Of a stretch of 47,780 bases of DNA, positions 28,722 through 37,084 are shown one piece after another (the stretch's first letter is position 1; each line of letters begins with the position of its first letter). Both the position numbers and the translations under genes were made by a program. The notes under the pieces are model-generated. The model did not search any database and was not told the origin of the DNA. It saw only the letters and a program-made list of their open reading frames with translations. Origin of the DNA: Acinetobacter sp. B51(2017) (GTDB taxonomy: Bacteria; Pseudomonadota; Gammaproteobacteria; Pseudomonadales; Moraxellaceae); assembly GCF_003711395.1 (NCBI RefSeq), contig NZ_PJRJ01000021.1, positions 1 to 47,780 on the forward strand, given 5' to 3'.

Positions 28722-29018
28722 TTATGCGCGTTTGAAGTCAGCGTGCATAGGTGTGTTTTTCGCTGGGTGACGTTGAAGCGCTTGGATTTTAACGCTTTCA
28801 GTTTTACCGTCGATGTTGATTTCAACAACTTCAGCGAAGAATTCGTTGCTTTCTAAAGCTTTAACAAGCTCACGAAGTTCTAAAGTAACAGCTACAGGAG
28901 CAGCTTCGCCACCGTAGATGATTGCAGGAACTTGGTTTTGAAGACGAAGGCGGCGGCTCGCACCTTTCCCTTGAACTGCTTCTTCACGTGCTACTGCATT
29001 TAATACGAAGTTTGCCAT
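28722..29018 (-). CDS. rplY: 50S ribosomal protein L25
   Basis: This 98-residue bL25 binds 5S rRNA. It is the short form without the general stress protein CTC extension. Segments KGASRRLRLQNQVPAIIYGG and LQRHPAKNTPMHADF are typical. ATG at 29018 is preferred: the ATG at 29027 overlaps the AGGA ribosome site that sits 8 bases before 29018. A perfect 8-bp inverted repeat precedes it in the leader (29045-29067). Confidence 0.95.
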   Translation of the reverse strand: MANFVLNAVAREEAVQGKGASRRLRLQNQVPAIIYGGEAAPVAVTLELRELVKALESNEFFAEVVEINIDGKTESVKIQALQRHPAKNTPMHADFKRA

Positions 29019-29044
29019 GATAGACATCCTATTTAAGTTAATGG

Positions 29045-29067
29045 ACTAGACTTGCGACCAGTCTAGT
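29045..29067 (-). repeat. Leader hairpin upstream of rplY
   Basis: The arms ACTAGACT / AGTCTAGT are perfectly complementary around a 7-base loop, 27 bases before the rplY start and after the prs terminator. It may be a leader hairpin; autoregulation is inference. Confidence 0.5.
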
Positions 29068-29073
29068 TGATAG

Positions 29074-29099
29074 AAAGCCCCGCCAAAAGGCAGGGCTTT
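29074..29099 (-). terminator. Terminator after prs
   Basis: The stem AAAGCCC / GGGCTTT extends inward with GCC/GGC over a single mismatch and a loop of four A, then a short T-run on the minus strand. The tract is weak, so some read-through into rplY is likely. Confidence 0.7.
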
Positions 29100-29116
29100 G
29101 AAATTCGAATGGACGA

Positions 29117-30070
29117 TTATAAATAAGAATCGAACATTGCGCTAATAGATTCTTCGTTGTTAATACGACGAATTGTTTCAGCAACCATGCTTGCTACTGA
29201 AACTTGGCGAATCTTACCAAGCGCTAAAGCTTCTTCTGAAAGCGGAATCGTGTCTGTAACAACCAATTCATCGATCACTGAATTTTTCAAGTTTTCGATT
29301 GCTTTACCAGATAAAACTGGATGCGTTGCATAAGCAACAACACGGCGAGCACCAAAGTTTTTCAGTGCATCAGCAGCTTTACATAAGGTACCTGCTGTAT
29401 CCACCATATCATCGACAATCACACAATCACGATCTTTAACATCACCAATCAAATGCATCACTTGTGATTCATTCGCTTTTTGACGACGTTTATCGATGAT
29501 CGCAAGATCAATATCACCCATTTGTTTTGCAACAGCGCGGGCACGTACGACACCACCAACGTCAGGAGAAACAACCATTAAGTTGTCATGTGACTGTTGA
29601 CGAAGATCAGCAAGGAGTGCTGGCGTACCGTAGATGTTGTCTACAGGGATATCGAAGAAACCTTGGATTTGGTCAGCGTGTAAGTCGATCATCACCACAC
29701 GGTCAATCCCTACAGTTGTTAGCATATCTGCAACAACTTTAGCAGTAATTGGCACACGGCTTGAACGAGGACGACGGTCTTGACGAGCATAACCGAAGTA
29801 AGGGATAACGGCAGTAATACGACCAGCACTTGCACGGCGAAGCGCGTCCGCCATAACCAAAATTTCCATGAGGTTATTGTTGGTTGGGGCACAAGTAGGT
29901 TGTACGATAAATACGTCTTTACCACGCACGTTCTCAGTGATTTCTACAGCAATTTCACCATCAGAGAAGGTAGAAACAGATGCAGCACCTAGAGGAATGT
30001 GTAAATGGCTTACGACTTTTTGAGCGAATTGTGGATGCGCAGTTCCACTAAAAACGACAAGATTGGGCAT
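29117..30070 (-). CDS. prs: Ribose-phosphate pyrophosphokinase (PRPP synthetase)
   Basis: This 317-residue enzyme makes PRPP from ribose 5-phosphate and ATP, the entry to nucleotide, histidine and NAD synthesis. The PRPP-binding segment [19 protein letters not shown] and [23 protein letters not shown] flexible loop (here [10 protein letters not shown]) are present. An upstream frame to 30133 would run through a tRNA gene, so the ATG at 30070 (MPNLVVFSG) with AAGGG upstream is used. A promoter between the last two tRNA-Gln genes may drive it. Confidence 0.97.
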   Translation of the reverse strand: MPNLVVFSGTAHPQFAQKVVSHLHIPLGAASVSTFSDGEIAVEITENVRGKDVFIVQPTCAPTNNNLMEILVMADALRRASAGRITAVIPYFGYARQDRRPRSSRVPITAKVVADMLTTVGIDRVVMIDLHADQIQGFFDIPVDNIYGTPALLADLRQQSHDNLMVVSPDVGGVVRARAVAKQMGDIDLAIIDKRRQKANESQVMHLIGDVKDRDCVIVDDMVDTAGTLCKAADALKNFGARRVVAYATHPVLSGKAIENLKNSVIDELVVTDTIPLSEEALALGKIRQVSVASMVAETIRRINNEESISAMFDSYL

Positions 30071-30106
30071 GAAGCACCCTTGGCGGTTAGAATATATGGG
30101 AATAGA

Positions 30107-30181
30107 TGGCAGGGGTAGCTGGATTCGAACCAACGGATGCCGAGATCAAAACCCGGTGCCTTACCACTTGGCGATACCCCT
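30107..30181 (-). tRNA. tRNA-Gln (TTG), copy 1
   Basis: 75 bases with encoded CCA. The acceptor arms AGGGGTA and TACCCCT pair perfectly, the anticodon stem is CCGGG/CTCGG with loop TTTTGAT, giving anticodon TTG (reads CAA). It lies 36 bases before the prs start on the same strand and is identical to the other three copies. Confidence 0.97.
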
Positions 30182-30192
30182 AATGCGGCAGA

Positions 30193-30221
30193 ACTTTAAT
30201 ATTTTTATTGCTTAATGTCAA
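30193..30221 (-). promoter_or_regulatory. Promoter for tRNA-Gln copy 1 and prs
   Basis: On the minus strand TTGACA (30221-30216) is followed after 17 bases by TAAAGT (30198-30193), a near-consensus sigma-70 promoter 11 bases before the first base of the tRNA. The spacer is part of a 12-bp inverted repeat. Confidence 0.7.
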
Positions 30222-30246
30222 GCAGTTTTAACTGTTAAGCAATAAA
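30204..30246. repeat. 12-bp inverted repeat over the prs promoter
   Basis: The perfect arms TTTATTGCTTAA (30204-30215) and TTAAGCAATAAA (30235-30246) flank a 19-base spacer that itself contains the dyad CAGTT/AACTG. The left arm fills the promoter spacer and the -35 is just inside the dyad, which is an operator-like layout. Confidence 0.55.
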
Positions 30247-30261
30247 GACTGTTCTGTCTTT
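30244..30261 (-). terminator. Possible terminator of the ispE-tRNA transcript
   Basis: A short stem AAAGAC/GTCTTT is followed on the minus strand by TTTATT. It may end transcription of TPR-lolB-ispE-tRNA copies 4 to 2 before the new promoter; weak. Confidence 0.3.
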
Positions 30262-30271
30262 TTCGAGAAAA

Positions 30272-30346
30272 TGGCAGGGGTAGCTGGATTCGAACCAACG
30301 GATGCCGAGATCAAAACCCGGTGCCTTACCACTTGGCGATACCCCT
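30272..30346 (-). tRNA. tRNA-Gln (TTG), copy 2
   Basis: 75 bases, identical to copy 1, with encoded CCA and anticodon TTG. Separated from copy 1 by 90 bases holding the prs promoter and from copy 3 by 18 bases. Confidence 0.97.
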
Positions 30347-30364
30347 AATTTGATGACTGTAAGA

Positions 30365-30439
30365 TGGCAGGGGTAGCTGGATTCGAACCAACGGATGCCG
30401 AGATCAAAACCCGGTGCCTTACCACTTGGCGATACCCCT
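30365..30439 (-). tRNA. tRNA-Gln (TTG), copy 3
   Basis: 75 bases, identical to the other copies, with encoded CCA. The 18-base gap to copy 2 and 30-base gap to copy 4 leave no room for separate promoters, so copies 4, 3 and 2 are probably processed from one transcript. Confidence 0.97.
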
Positions 30440-30469
30440 AATACAGTACATCTATGTTACAGGTGAAAA

Positions 30470-30544
30470 TGGCAGGGGTAGCTGGATTCGAACCAACGGA
30501 TGCCGAGATCAAAACCCGGTGCCTTACCACTTGGCGATACCCCT
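30470..30544 (-). tRNA. tRNA-Gln (TTG), copy 4
   Basis: 75 bases, identical to the other copies, with encoded CCA. Its first two bases are part of the ispE stop codon (TAG), so it must be cut out of the ispE mRNA or come from a promoter inside ispE. Confidence 0.97.
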
Positions 30545-31373
30545 AATCTACTTTAAAATCAATCAATGGCGATTCGTTTAAGCTATTCACCAAGTAAGCT
30601 TTACATGGTGCGTTCGCTAGAATGTCATCAATTGGCATGTCTAAAGTCGCTTCAACAAAAACACAAGCACCTGTACCTGTAAGTTTTGCAACACCGAACT
30701 GATCTAAGTATTGCATCGCTTCATCGACTTCTTTGTATAAGCTTCGTGCCAGAGGCTCAAAGTTATTCTTAAAATCAGATAGCGTTTGCTGATAGGCGCA
30801 GAATTTAAAGGCCTTTTCGTTTCTTGTCAACGTTTTTTGTGAAAAAAGTAATTGGGTGCTGATAAAACAATCAGGTTTGAGCACAATGTACTGTTTTTGA
30901 GCTAAATTTACCCAAGTTAAGCGTTCTCCAATCCCTTCGGCCCATGCATTTTTACCATGCACAAAGACAGGCACATCGGCACCCAGTTTGAGTCCAAGCT
31001 CTGCTAATTGTTCAATTGTTAATCCACATTGCCATAATTGATTGAGCACGATCAGCGTTGTGGCGGCATTGGATGAGCCACCCCCCAAGCCTGCACCCAT
31101 CGGAATATGTTTTTCGATGCTGATTTTTAAACCAGTTGGCGTTTTTGCAAAGGGCTTGAGGATTTGCGTGGCTTTAAAAATTAAGTTTTGCTCAAGATCA
31201 ACATTGTTTAAACCCTCAATGCGAATGTCTAAATGTTCTGTTTGCTCGAAAGTGAGCCAATCATATAAATCAATCAGCTGAAAAATGGTTTGCAGTTCGT
31301 GATAGCCATCAGCACGACGACCAGTAATATGTAAAAACAAATTCAGTTTGGCAGGAGAAGGAACACGTAACAT
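30543..31373 (-). CDS. ispE: 4-diphosphocytidyl-2-C-methyl-D-erythritol kinase
   Basis: This 276-residue GHMP kinase phosphorylates CDP-methylerythritol in the non-mevalonate isoprenoid pathway. The N-terminus RVPSPAKLNLFLHITGRRADG and ATP-binding PMGAGLGGGSSNAATTLIVL are intact. The ATG at 31373 is preferred over a GTG at 31382 because it fits the family N-terminus; the ribosome site is weak, suggesting coupling to lolB, whose stop lies 9 bases upstream. The stop TAG overlaps the first two bases of tRNA-Gln copy 4. Confidence 0.95.
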   Translation of the reverse strand: MLRVPSPAKLNLFLHITGRRADGYHELQTIFQLIDLYDWLTFEQTEHLDIRIEGLNNVDLEQNLIFKATQILKPFAKTPTGLKISIEKHIPMGAGLGGGSSNAATTLIVLNQLWQCGLTIEQLAELGLKLGADVPVFVHGKNAWAEGIGERLTWVNLAQKQYIVLKPDCFISTQLLFSQKTLTRNEKAFKFCAYQQTLSDFKNNFEPLARSLYKEVDEAMQYLDQFGVAKLTGTGACVFVEATLDMPIDDILANAPCKAYLVNSLNESPLIDFKVD

Positions 31374-31382
31374 AACTTTCAC

Positions 31383-31961
31383 TTAACGATCTTGAATCAG
31401 CATAGTAATACGGTTTTCCTGACCATTTTCAAGCGCTTGCTTTAAAATTAACCGATTTGGTAGCTGACTTTGGTTATAACTTAAATCGACAACCCAGCCC
31501 ACTTCACTAATTTGGCGAATTCGTTGCTGATCATCTCTACTAATTTGTGCGTTTTGCGTGGCGGGTTTAGCCTGAATCCAATCCATTAAATAAGTGATAG
31601 GCGCATCCCAACCTGTAGCACGTTTGAGTAATTCTTCTGGACTTGATGCGCTAATTAAACCTGTTTGGTTGCTATTTAAGCTGACTGGACCGTGTTTTTG
31701 TCCACTAATTTGGGTTTTACCGATACCTAAAATACCGCTGAGTTCAATCTCAAACTGATTATGTTGCTGTACCCACGTATAAAAAGCACTGCCTGATTGC
31801 TGTGGGGTGCGTACGCCAATTTTGCCTTGCAAACTAAAATTTTGGCTATCTTGTAATTGTGGGGTGGGCTTAAGTTGAGGTTGGCTAAAAGGCTGACAAG
31901 CTGTGAGCGCTAAACTGGCAGCTAAACTGCTTATTAAAGCAAAATGTGGGAGCTGTAACAT
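31383..31961 (-). CDS. lolB: LolB, outer-membrane lipoprotein receptor
   Basis: This 192-residue outer-membrane lipoprotein accepts lipoproteins from LolA and inserts them in the outer membrane. It has a lipoprotein signal with lipobox LTAC (Cys22) and LolB-fold segments such as FSLQGKIGVRTPQQSGSAFY and WDAPITYLMDWIQAKPA. It starts 3 bases after the upstream TPR gene and precedes ispE, the order seen in Pseudomonas. Confidence 0.92.
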   Translation of the reverse strand: MLQLPHFALISSLAASLALTACQPFSQPQLKPTPQLQDSQNFSLQGKIGVRTPQQSGSAFYTWVQQHNQFEIELSGILGIGKTQISGQKHGPVSLNSNQTGLISASSPEELLKRATGWDAPITYLMDWIQAKPATQNAQISRDDQQRIRQISEVGWVVDLSYNQSQLPNRLILKQALENGQENRITMLIQDR

Positions 31962-31964
31962 AAA

Positions 31965-33683
31965 TTAAGAACTCTTTGGCATGGGTGGGGGGATTAATAA
32001 TGAATTTAAAGGCGCTAACTGCGGATCGTTAGGATGCTTTTGTTGTAATTGTTTTAAAATTTGAGCAAAACGCCCTAAATCGCCTTGCATATAGAGGGCA
32101 CGGGCATAACGTACTCCAATACTGACGCTGTCATTGAGTAGATAAGCCTGTTCGAGCACTTTGGCTGCTGTGCTAAAATCATTTTGTAAATAAGCCACAA
32201 AGCCCAAGGTATCCATAATTGAGGCTTGGTCAGGTGCCATTTCTAAGGCTCGCTCTGCATAGTCACGCGCTTCATCTAAACGACGATTTTGCAGTGCTAG
32301 GGTATAGGCATAAGCATTTAAATAAGCAGGATGATTAGGCTCTAAATCCAGCAATAGGGTAAGTAATTGATCTAAACGGTCGCGTTGTACAAAAGGATCT
32401 AACAGCAAAACTTCGGCATAAATCAGCTCAGGGTCGTCGCTTAAATGTTGAATGGCTTCTTCAAGTAAACCAATTGCCGCGCGCTTATTGCCCATTTTTT
32501 TAAGAATTTCCGCCTGTGCTTGATATAAAAAACTCGCATGTTGCGGGTAATTGACTCTTTCTTGAGTTAAAAAACGCAGTGCATCGTTCAGGCGTTGTTG
32601 CTCAGTGTAAATATTAATTAAATTTTGTCGTGATACAGCATATAGGCTGCCATCAACCAAACGATAATAGGCTTTAGCCGTTTCATAATGACCTTTACGT
32701 TCGGCATTTAAAGCCAAATAGTAATAGGCATCGTTTTGATATTGACTGGAGTTACGCAGCTCCACCAAATAGCGTTCGGCACGTTCATATTGTTTTAAGT
32801 CAATACTGGTTAAGCCAGCAATAAACAAGGCTTCTTCGGCTTTGGGCCATTTTTGTAGGATTTTTTCTAATTTTTCTAAGGCTAACATTGAATCGTTGAC
32901 CTTAATCAGATATTTCACTTCTGCTAAACGTATTTCTAAATTGGACTTGTGTTGGCGTGACGCTTTACTATACCACTTGCGGGTTTGCTCCTCATCGCCT
33001 AAGGCGCTGAGTAAATTAGCTTTCATTAAGATGAAATTGCTGGCATTGGGACGTTTTTTTAAAGCACGGTTAATGGTGGCAAGCGCTTGCTCAAATTGTC
33101 CAGTTTGCGCTTCTAAAGCGGCAATAATCACTAAAATCGATGGATTGTCTTTGGCTTGGCTGTTTTGCAGGGCATCGACCAATACCGTTTGATCTTCTTT
33201 AGATTCTGGGGCAATACCCGCCAAAATTTTCTCAAGGTCGGCACTTGGGTCATGGCTTAAAATTTTATCAATGCTTTCTGCGGCAAGTTCATACTCATGC
33301 GCTTGTAAGGCAATATGCGCCAGATAAAATAAAGCGGGTACATCGCTTGGCTCTTGTACCACCCAATGCGTGGCAATATCCAGCGCGGCCTTGAAATCAT
33401 GTTGTTCGAGTGCCACATTGAGTGCGCGTTGCTTAACGGTGGTGGAATTGCTCTTAATGGCTAAAACGGTATAGTTATGTAGGGCGGTGGCAGTGTCAGC
33501 ATAGGCCAAAGCAAATTCAGCGAGCATTGTTTGTTGGATTGCATTGTAATTGTTGGCATTATAGGCTGTAGCTGTAGTAGTCGCCAAAAGATGGGTGCTG
33601 CATAGCATGCTACCCATGAGTAACAATGTGCTAGAATATTGCTTTATTGTCGAAGTGCTGTTTTGGCCATTTATTTGACGCAA
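31965..33683 (-). CDS. Exported TPR-repeat protein upstream of lolB
   Basis: A 572-residue protein built largely of tetratricopeptide repeats from about residue 100 to the end, with typical helical pairs (FEQALATINRALKKRPNASN, YERAERYLVELRN, LDEARDYAERALEMAPDQAS). An N-terminal hydrophobic stretch (STLLLMGSMLCSTHLLA) suggests export to the periplasm or envelope. It is the counterpart of the TPR protein found between hemA and lolB in pseudomonads; function not established. The start is a TTG at 33683; an ATG about 23 codons further in is possible. Confidence 0.8.
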   Translation of the reverse strand: MRQINGQNSTSTIKQYSSTLLLMGSMLCSTHLLATTTATAYNANNYNAIQQTMLAEFALAYADTATALHNYTVLAIKSNSTTVKQRALNVALEQHDFKAALDIATHWVVQEPSDVPALFYLAHIALQAHEYELAAESIDKILSHDPSADLEKILAGIAPESKEDQTVLVDALQNSQAKDNPSILVIIAALEAQTGQFEQALATINRALKKRPNASNFILMKANLLSALGDEEQTRKWYSKASRQHKSNLEIRLAEVKYLIKVNDSMLALEKLEKILQKWPKAEEALFIAGLTSIDLKQYERAERYLVELRNSSQYQNDAYYYLALNAERKGHYETAKAYYRLVDGSLYAVSRQNLINIYTEQQRLNDALRFLTQERVNYPQHASFLYQAQAEILKKMGNKRAAIGLLEEAIQHLSDDPELIYAEVLLLDPFVQRDRLDQLLTLLLDLEPNHPAYLNAYAYTLALQNRRLDEARDYAERALEMAPDQASIMDTLGFVAYLQNDFSTAAKVLEQAYLLNDSVSIGVRYARALYMQGDLGRFAQILKQLQQKHPNDPQLAPLNSLLIPPPMPKSS

Positions 33684-33761
33684 TTTTTCTTAATCCAAGT
33701 AATGCTTTTTATGACACCGATGTTGCACAATAGCATAAATTTAGCGAAATGATGATCTGAT

Positions 33762-35045
33762 ATGTCTTTCTTTGCATTGGGTGTCAACCATCAAACCGCC
33801 TCTGTAGAACTGCGTGAGCAAATTGCGTTTAACCCTGAAAAGTTAAGCCAGCTCTTGGCAGGGCAAAGTCACGACCCGCATTTAAACGATCTGGTGGTGG
33901 TGTCGACCTGTAACCGTACCGAAGTGTATGCCATGTCTGAAAATGCAGACGTGGTACTCAATTGGTTGGCACAAGTGAATGGTTTAGAGGTCAAACAGCT
34001 ACAAAACCACGTTTATCGCCATGAAAATGCGCAAGCGGTAACGCATTTAATGCGTGTCGCGAGCGGTCTTGATTCCTTAATGTTGGGTGAGCCACAGATT
34101 TTAGGTCAGGTTAAAACTGCGCTATCTTTAGCCAAAGACTGCGCGACTGTATCTAAAAATTTAAACCGTATTTTTGAATATGCGTTTTACGCAGCCAAAC
34201 GGGTACGCTCAGAAACTGCGGTGGGTAGTCATGCCGTGTCGATGGGCTATGCTGTGGCGCAGCTTGCATTACAGGTGTTTAGTCACCCTGAAAAACTCAC
34301 CGTGATGGTGGTGGCTGCTGGTGAAATGAATAGCCTAGTCGCGAAGCATTTGGCTGAAATGGGCGTGGGTAAAATCATCATTTGTAACCGTACTCGCAGC
34401 CGTGCTGAAACCCTTGCCCAAGAAATTGCACATCGCGTTGAAGTTGAAATTATTGATTTTGCAGATTTAGCCGAACATTTACATCGTGCTGATGTGATTT
34501 CAAGCTGTACTGGCAGTTTGCATCAAGTGATTCAGTTTGCTGAAGTCAAAGCTGCTTTAAAGAAGCGTCGTTATCAACCGCTGTTATTGGTGGATTTAGC
34601 CGTACCGCGTGATATTGACCCGAAAGTAGAAAGCTTAGATGGCGTATATTTGTATGGTGTTGATGACCTACAAACAGTGATTGATGAAAACTTAGCGCAG
34701 CGTCGTCAAGCGGCAGTTGAAGCGGAAGTGATGGTCAATCAGCTGGCAACAGAGTTAATGACCCAGCAAAAAGTCAAAGAAGCCGGCAGTAGTATTCATG
34801 CTTATCGTGAACATGGCGAAAGTTTGCGTCAGCAAGAATTAGATTTGGCTTTAGCGCGGATTGCCAAAGGTGAAGATGCTGCCACGGTGATGCAGGATTT
34901 CTCGCATCGTTTGGCGCAAAAATTACTGCATCCCACCTCAATTTTATTGCGTGATGCAGCCAAAGCGGATGATCCTGCGCATTTTAGTTTTATTCGCGAC
35001 AGCTTGGATGACAGCATACAGCATCTACGTAAGCCCAAGCGTTAA
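33762..35045 (+). CDS. hemA: Glutamyl-tRNA reductase
   Basis: This 427-residue enzyme reduces Glu-tRNA to glutamate-1-semialdehyde, the first step of tetrapyrrole synthesis. The N-terminus [17 protein letters not shown] and the segment [14 protein letters not shown] with the catalytic Cys50 are present, followed by NADPH-binding and dimerisation domains. It is divergent from the TPR-lolB-ispE operon, 78 bases apart. A 12-bp stem terminator follows. Confidence 0.97.
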   Translation: MSFFALGVNHQTASVELREQIAFNPEKLSQLLAGQSHDPHLNDLVVVSTCNRTEVYAMSENADVVLNWLAQVNGLEVKQLQNHVYRHENAQAVTHLMRVASGLDSLMLGEPQILGQVKTALSLAKDCATVSKNLNRIFEYAFYAAKRVRSETAVGSHAVSMGYAVAQLALQVFSHPEKLTVMVVAAGEMNSLVAKHLAEMGVGKIIICNRTRSRAETLAQEIAHRVEVEIIDFADLAEHLHRADVISSCTGSLHQVIQFAEVKAALKKRRYQPLLLVDLAVPRDIDPKVESLDGVYLYGVDDLQTVIDENLAQRRQAAVEAEVMVNQLATELMTQQKVKEAGSSIHAYREHGESLRQQELDLALARIAKGEDAATVMQDFSHRLAQKLLHPTSILLRDAAKADDPAHFSFIRDSLDDSIQHLRKPKR

Positions 35046-35049
35046 CATG

Positions 35050-35085
35050 ATCAGCTTAAGACACTAATCTTAAGCTGATTTTTTT
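35050..35085 (+). terminator. Terminator of hemA, overlapping the end of dnaG
   Basis: A perfect 12-bp stem ATCAGCTTAAGA / TCTTAAGCTGAT with loop CACTAA is followed by seven T. The dnaG stop codon and last codons lie inside the hairpin. Confidence 0.9.
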
Positions 35086-36945
35086 GGTCAGTTCATTCAG
35101 TTGCTGACGTAAATTGCTTGATTCCACCAAAGATTTTGGTGATTTCAATTTTTGCTTTAAATACTTTTCTTGCAGTGATAATGCATATTCTGCCGCTAAT
35201 TTATCGGCCATCTCGGGTGCTTCGGTTAAAGCTTCAATATTGGTGCGTTGCATAATATCGGCAATTTCATGGGCATAGCTGCTACACGCACCTAACACAT
35301 AATAGGTTGCGAGTTCTTGATCATCGGGCAGCTGATCAAAAATGGCATCTAAGCGATCTAAAATTCGTGATAATAATTCATCTTGCTGCATGAAGGCACG
35401 TAAGGTTTCAAAATGAATATATAAAAACGGATGATGCATTAATATTGCAACGGCAAAGTCTTCATCACGGGTATGAATATTAAATGACAAGGAAGCATCA
35501 TTATTGAGCTTAGGTGTCCATTTACGCCCAAAACCAAGCTTTTCTTTAAAGGATTGACTGAGCAAATAACGGAATGAGCCATGTTTTGGCAAAAGGTCTG
35601 TCAGTTGACGTAATTCTGCCATCACCTGACTTTTACCTTCCGGCGTATTAACGTCATGATTTTGCGTCAGATGCGCAAAGACAAAATCAGATAATAGGGG
35701 CGCTTGTTTCAGTAAGCGCTGAAAATTCTCAATCCCTTCACGACGAATGAGCGAGTCAGGGTCATGGTTATTAGGCAACACAAAGAACTTAAGTTCACGC
35801 CCATCATTGAGCAGCGGTAAAGCAATTTCAAGGGTGCGCCGTGCGGCTTTTTGTCCAGCAGCATCACCATCAAAGGCAATGGTAATACACGAGTTTTGCT
35901 TAAATAAAATATTCAGGTGTTCAGTATTACTTGCCGTACCTAAGGTCGCCACAGCGCCATAGATGCCATATTGCTGTAGCGCAATGACATCCATATAGCC
36001 TTCCACCATCAGCCAATCATGGGCTTTTTGCTTACGACCTTCATATAAGCCGTAAAGCAATTGGTTTTTATGGAACACTTCAGAATCTGGCGAGTTGATA
36101 TATTTCGGCTTGATCTCGTCATTTAAGGCACGGCCACCAAAACCTACCACCCGACCTTTGGCATCGCGAATGGGGAAAATTACCCGATCACGCAGTAAAT
36201 CAAAATCACGACCTTTGTCACTGGTACGAATTAAACCGAGTAAACGTAAGCCTTCAACATCTTGGGGAAAGGCTTTTTCAAGATGTTGCCAATCTTCAGG
36301 GGCATACCCCAAACGCCAATAGGCGATGGTCTCTTGGCTTAATCCACGTTGTTTAAAGTAGTTTTGCGCAGTTTGACTATGCGGTAATTGGGCTTGATAA
36401 AACTGGGCAATATTTTCAAGTAGGGTGTATAAGTCGCCTTCTTGTTCTACTTGTGCTTGGGCACTAAAGGGGTCAAAGTCCGCAAATTGCGCTGAATAAT
36501 CAATCTCATCATCTGAGGGTGGATAGTCAAAATAACTGGCTTCTTCAGACGCTGCTGCCGCCACATTTGCCGCTGGCGTAGCTGCCTTGGCAATCGGTGC
36601 TGGTGCTTTAATTTCACGTTTATAGGCAATGCGTTTTTTATTGTCGATATCGTCTTTAGGCAGCTCAATACCGGCTTGTGAGGCTAAATCTTTCATCACA
36701 TCAACAAAATTACGATTGTCGATGTCCATTAAAAAGCGAATGGCATTGCCGTTGGCCTGACAGCCAAAGCAGTGGAAATACTGTTTGTCACGATAAACGT
36801 GAAAAGATGGGCTTTTTTCTTGGTGGAATGGACAACAGCCCGAATAAGTACGGCCAGTTTTTTTCAGTTTTACCCGTTGACTAATTAAATCGACAATGTC
36901 AGTGCGATCCACGACTTGATCAATAATATGCTGAGGAATTGCCAT
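35056..36945 (-). CDS. dnaG: DNA primase
   Basis: This 629-residue primase makes RNA primers for DNA replication. The CHC2 zinc domain (GCCPFHQEKSPSFHVYRDKQ onward to HCFGC) is at the N-terminus, then TOPRIM (VEGYMDVIALQQYG and FDGDAAGQKAARR), then a C-terminal DnaB-binding region. A lineage-specific insert of low complexity, rich in Ala, Pro and Asp, occurs at about 110-170, between the zinc and TOPRIM domains. The 3' end is embedded in the hemA terminator hairpin; only 10 bases separate the two stop codons. Confidence 0.96.
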   Translation of the reverse strand: MAIPQHIIDQVVDRTDIVDLISQRVKLKKTGRTYSGCCPFHQEKSPSFHVYRDKQYFHCFGCQANGNAIRFLMDIDNRNFVDVMKDLASQAGIELPKDDIDNKKRIAYKREIKAPAPIAKAATPAANVAAAASEEASYFDYPPSDDEIDYSAQFADFDPFSAQAQVEQEGDLYTLLENIAQFYQAQLPHSQTAQNYFKQRGLSQETIAYWRLGYAPEDWQHLEKAFPQDVEGLRLLGLIRTSDKGRDFDLLRDRVIFPIRDAKGRVVGFGGRALNDEIKPKYINSPDSEVFHKNQLLYGLYEGRKQKAHDWLMVEGYMDVIALQQYGIYGAVATLGTASNTEHLNILFKQNSCITIAFDGDAAGQKAARRTLEIALPLLNDGRELKFFVLPNNHDPDSLIRREGIENFQRLLKQAPLLSDFVFAHLTQNHDVNTPEGKSQVMAELRQLTDLLPKHGSFRYLLSQSFKEKLGFGRKWTPKLNNDASLSFNIHTRDEDFAVAILMHHPFLYIHFETLRAFMQQDELLSRILDRLDAIFDQLPDDQELATYYVLGACSSYAHEIADIMQRTNIEALTEAPEMADKLAAEYALSLQEKYLKQKLKSPKSLVESSNLRQQLNELTKKISLRLVS

Positions 36946-37033
36946 CGTGTGTCAGTGCCATTTAACCAAACAAGAAAAAAGATGCGTTTAAAAACTAAAC
37001 CAATTTGTGCGTCCAATCAATGTCGATTCAGAC

Positions 37034-37065
37034 GAAAAGGGCAAGTATGATAACTTGCCCTAGAC
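37034..37065 (-). terminator. Terminator after bamD
   Basis: wait-free reading: the stem AGGGCAAGT / ACTTGCCCT with loop ATGATA lies just upstream of dnaG's start side, and on the minus strand it is followed by TTTTCG, so it ends the bamD transcript; the T-tract is short. Confidence 0.7.
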
Positions 37066-37084
37066 AAAAATGCGAACCTTAAGA

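Noticed and set aside
30071..30133. N-terminal extension of Prs
   Set aside because: It would be translated from tRNA-Gln copy 1; the normal Prs N-terminus begins at 30070 with a ribosome site.
30107..30544. Regularly repeated 75-base units as a possible CRISPR array
   Set aside because: Each unit folds as a tRNA-Gln with CCA; spacers are irregular (30, 18, 90 bases).
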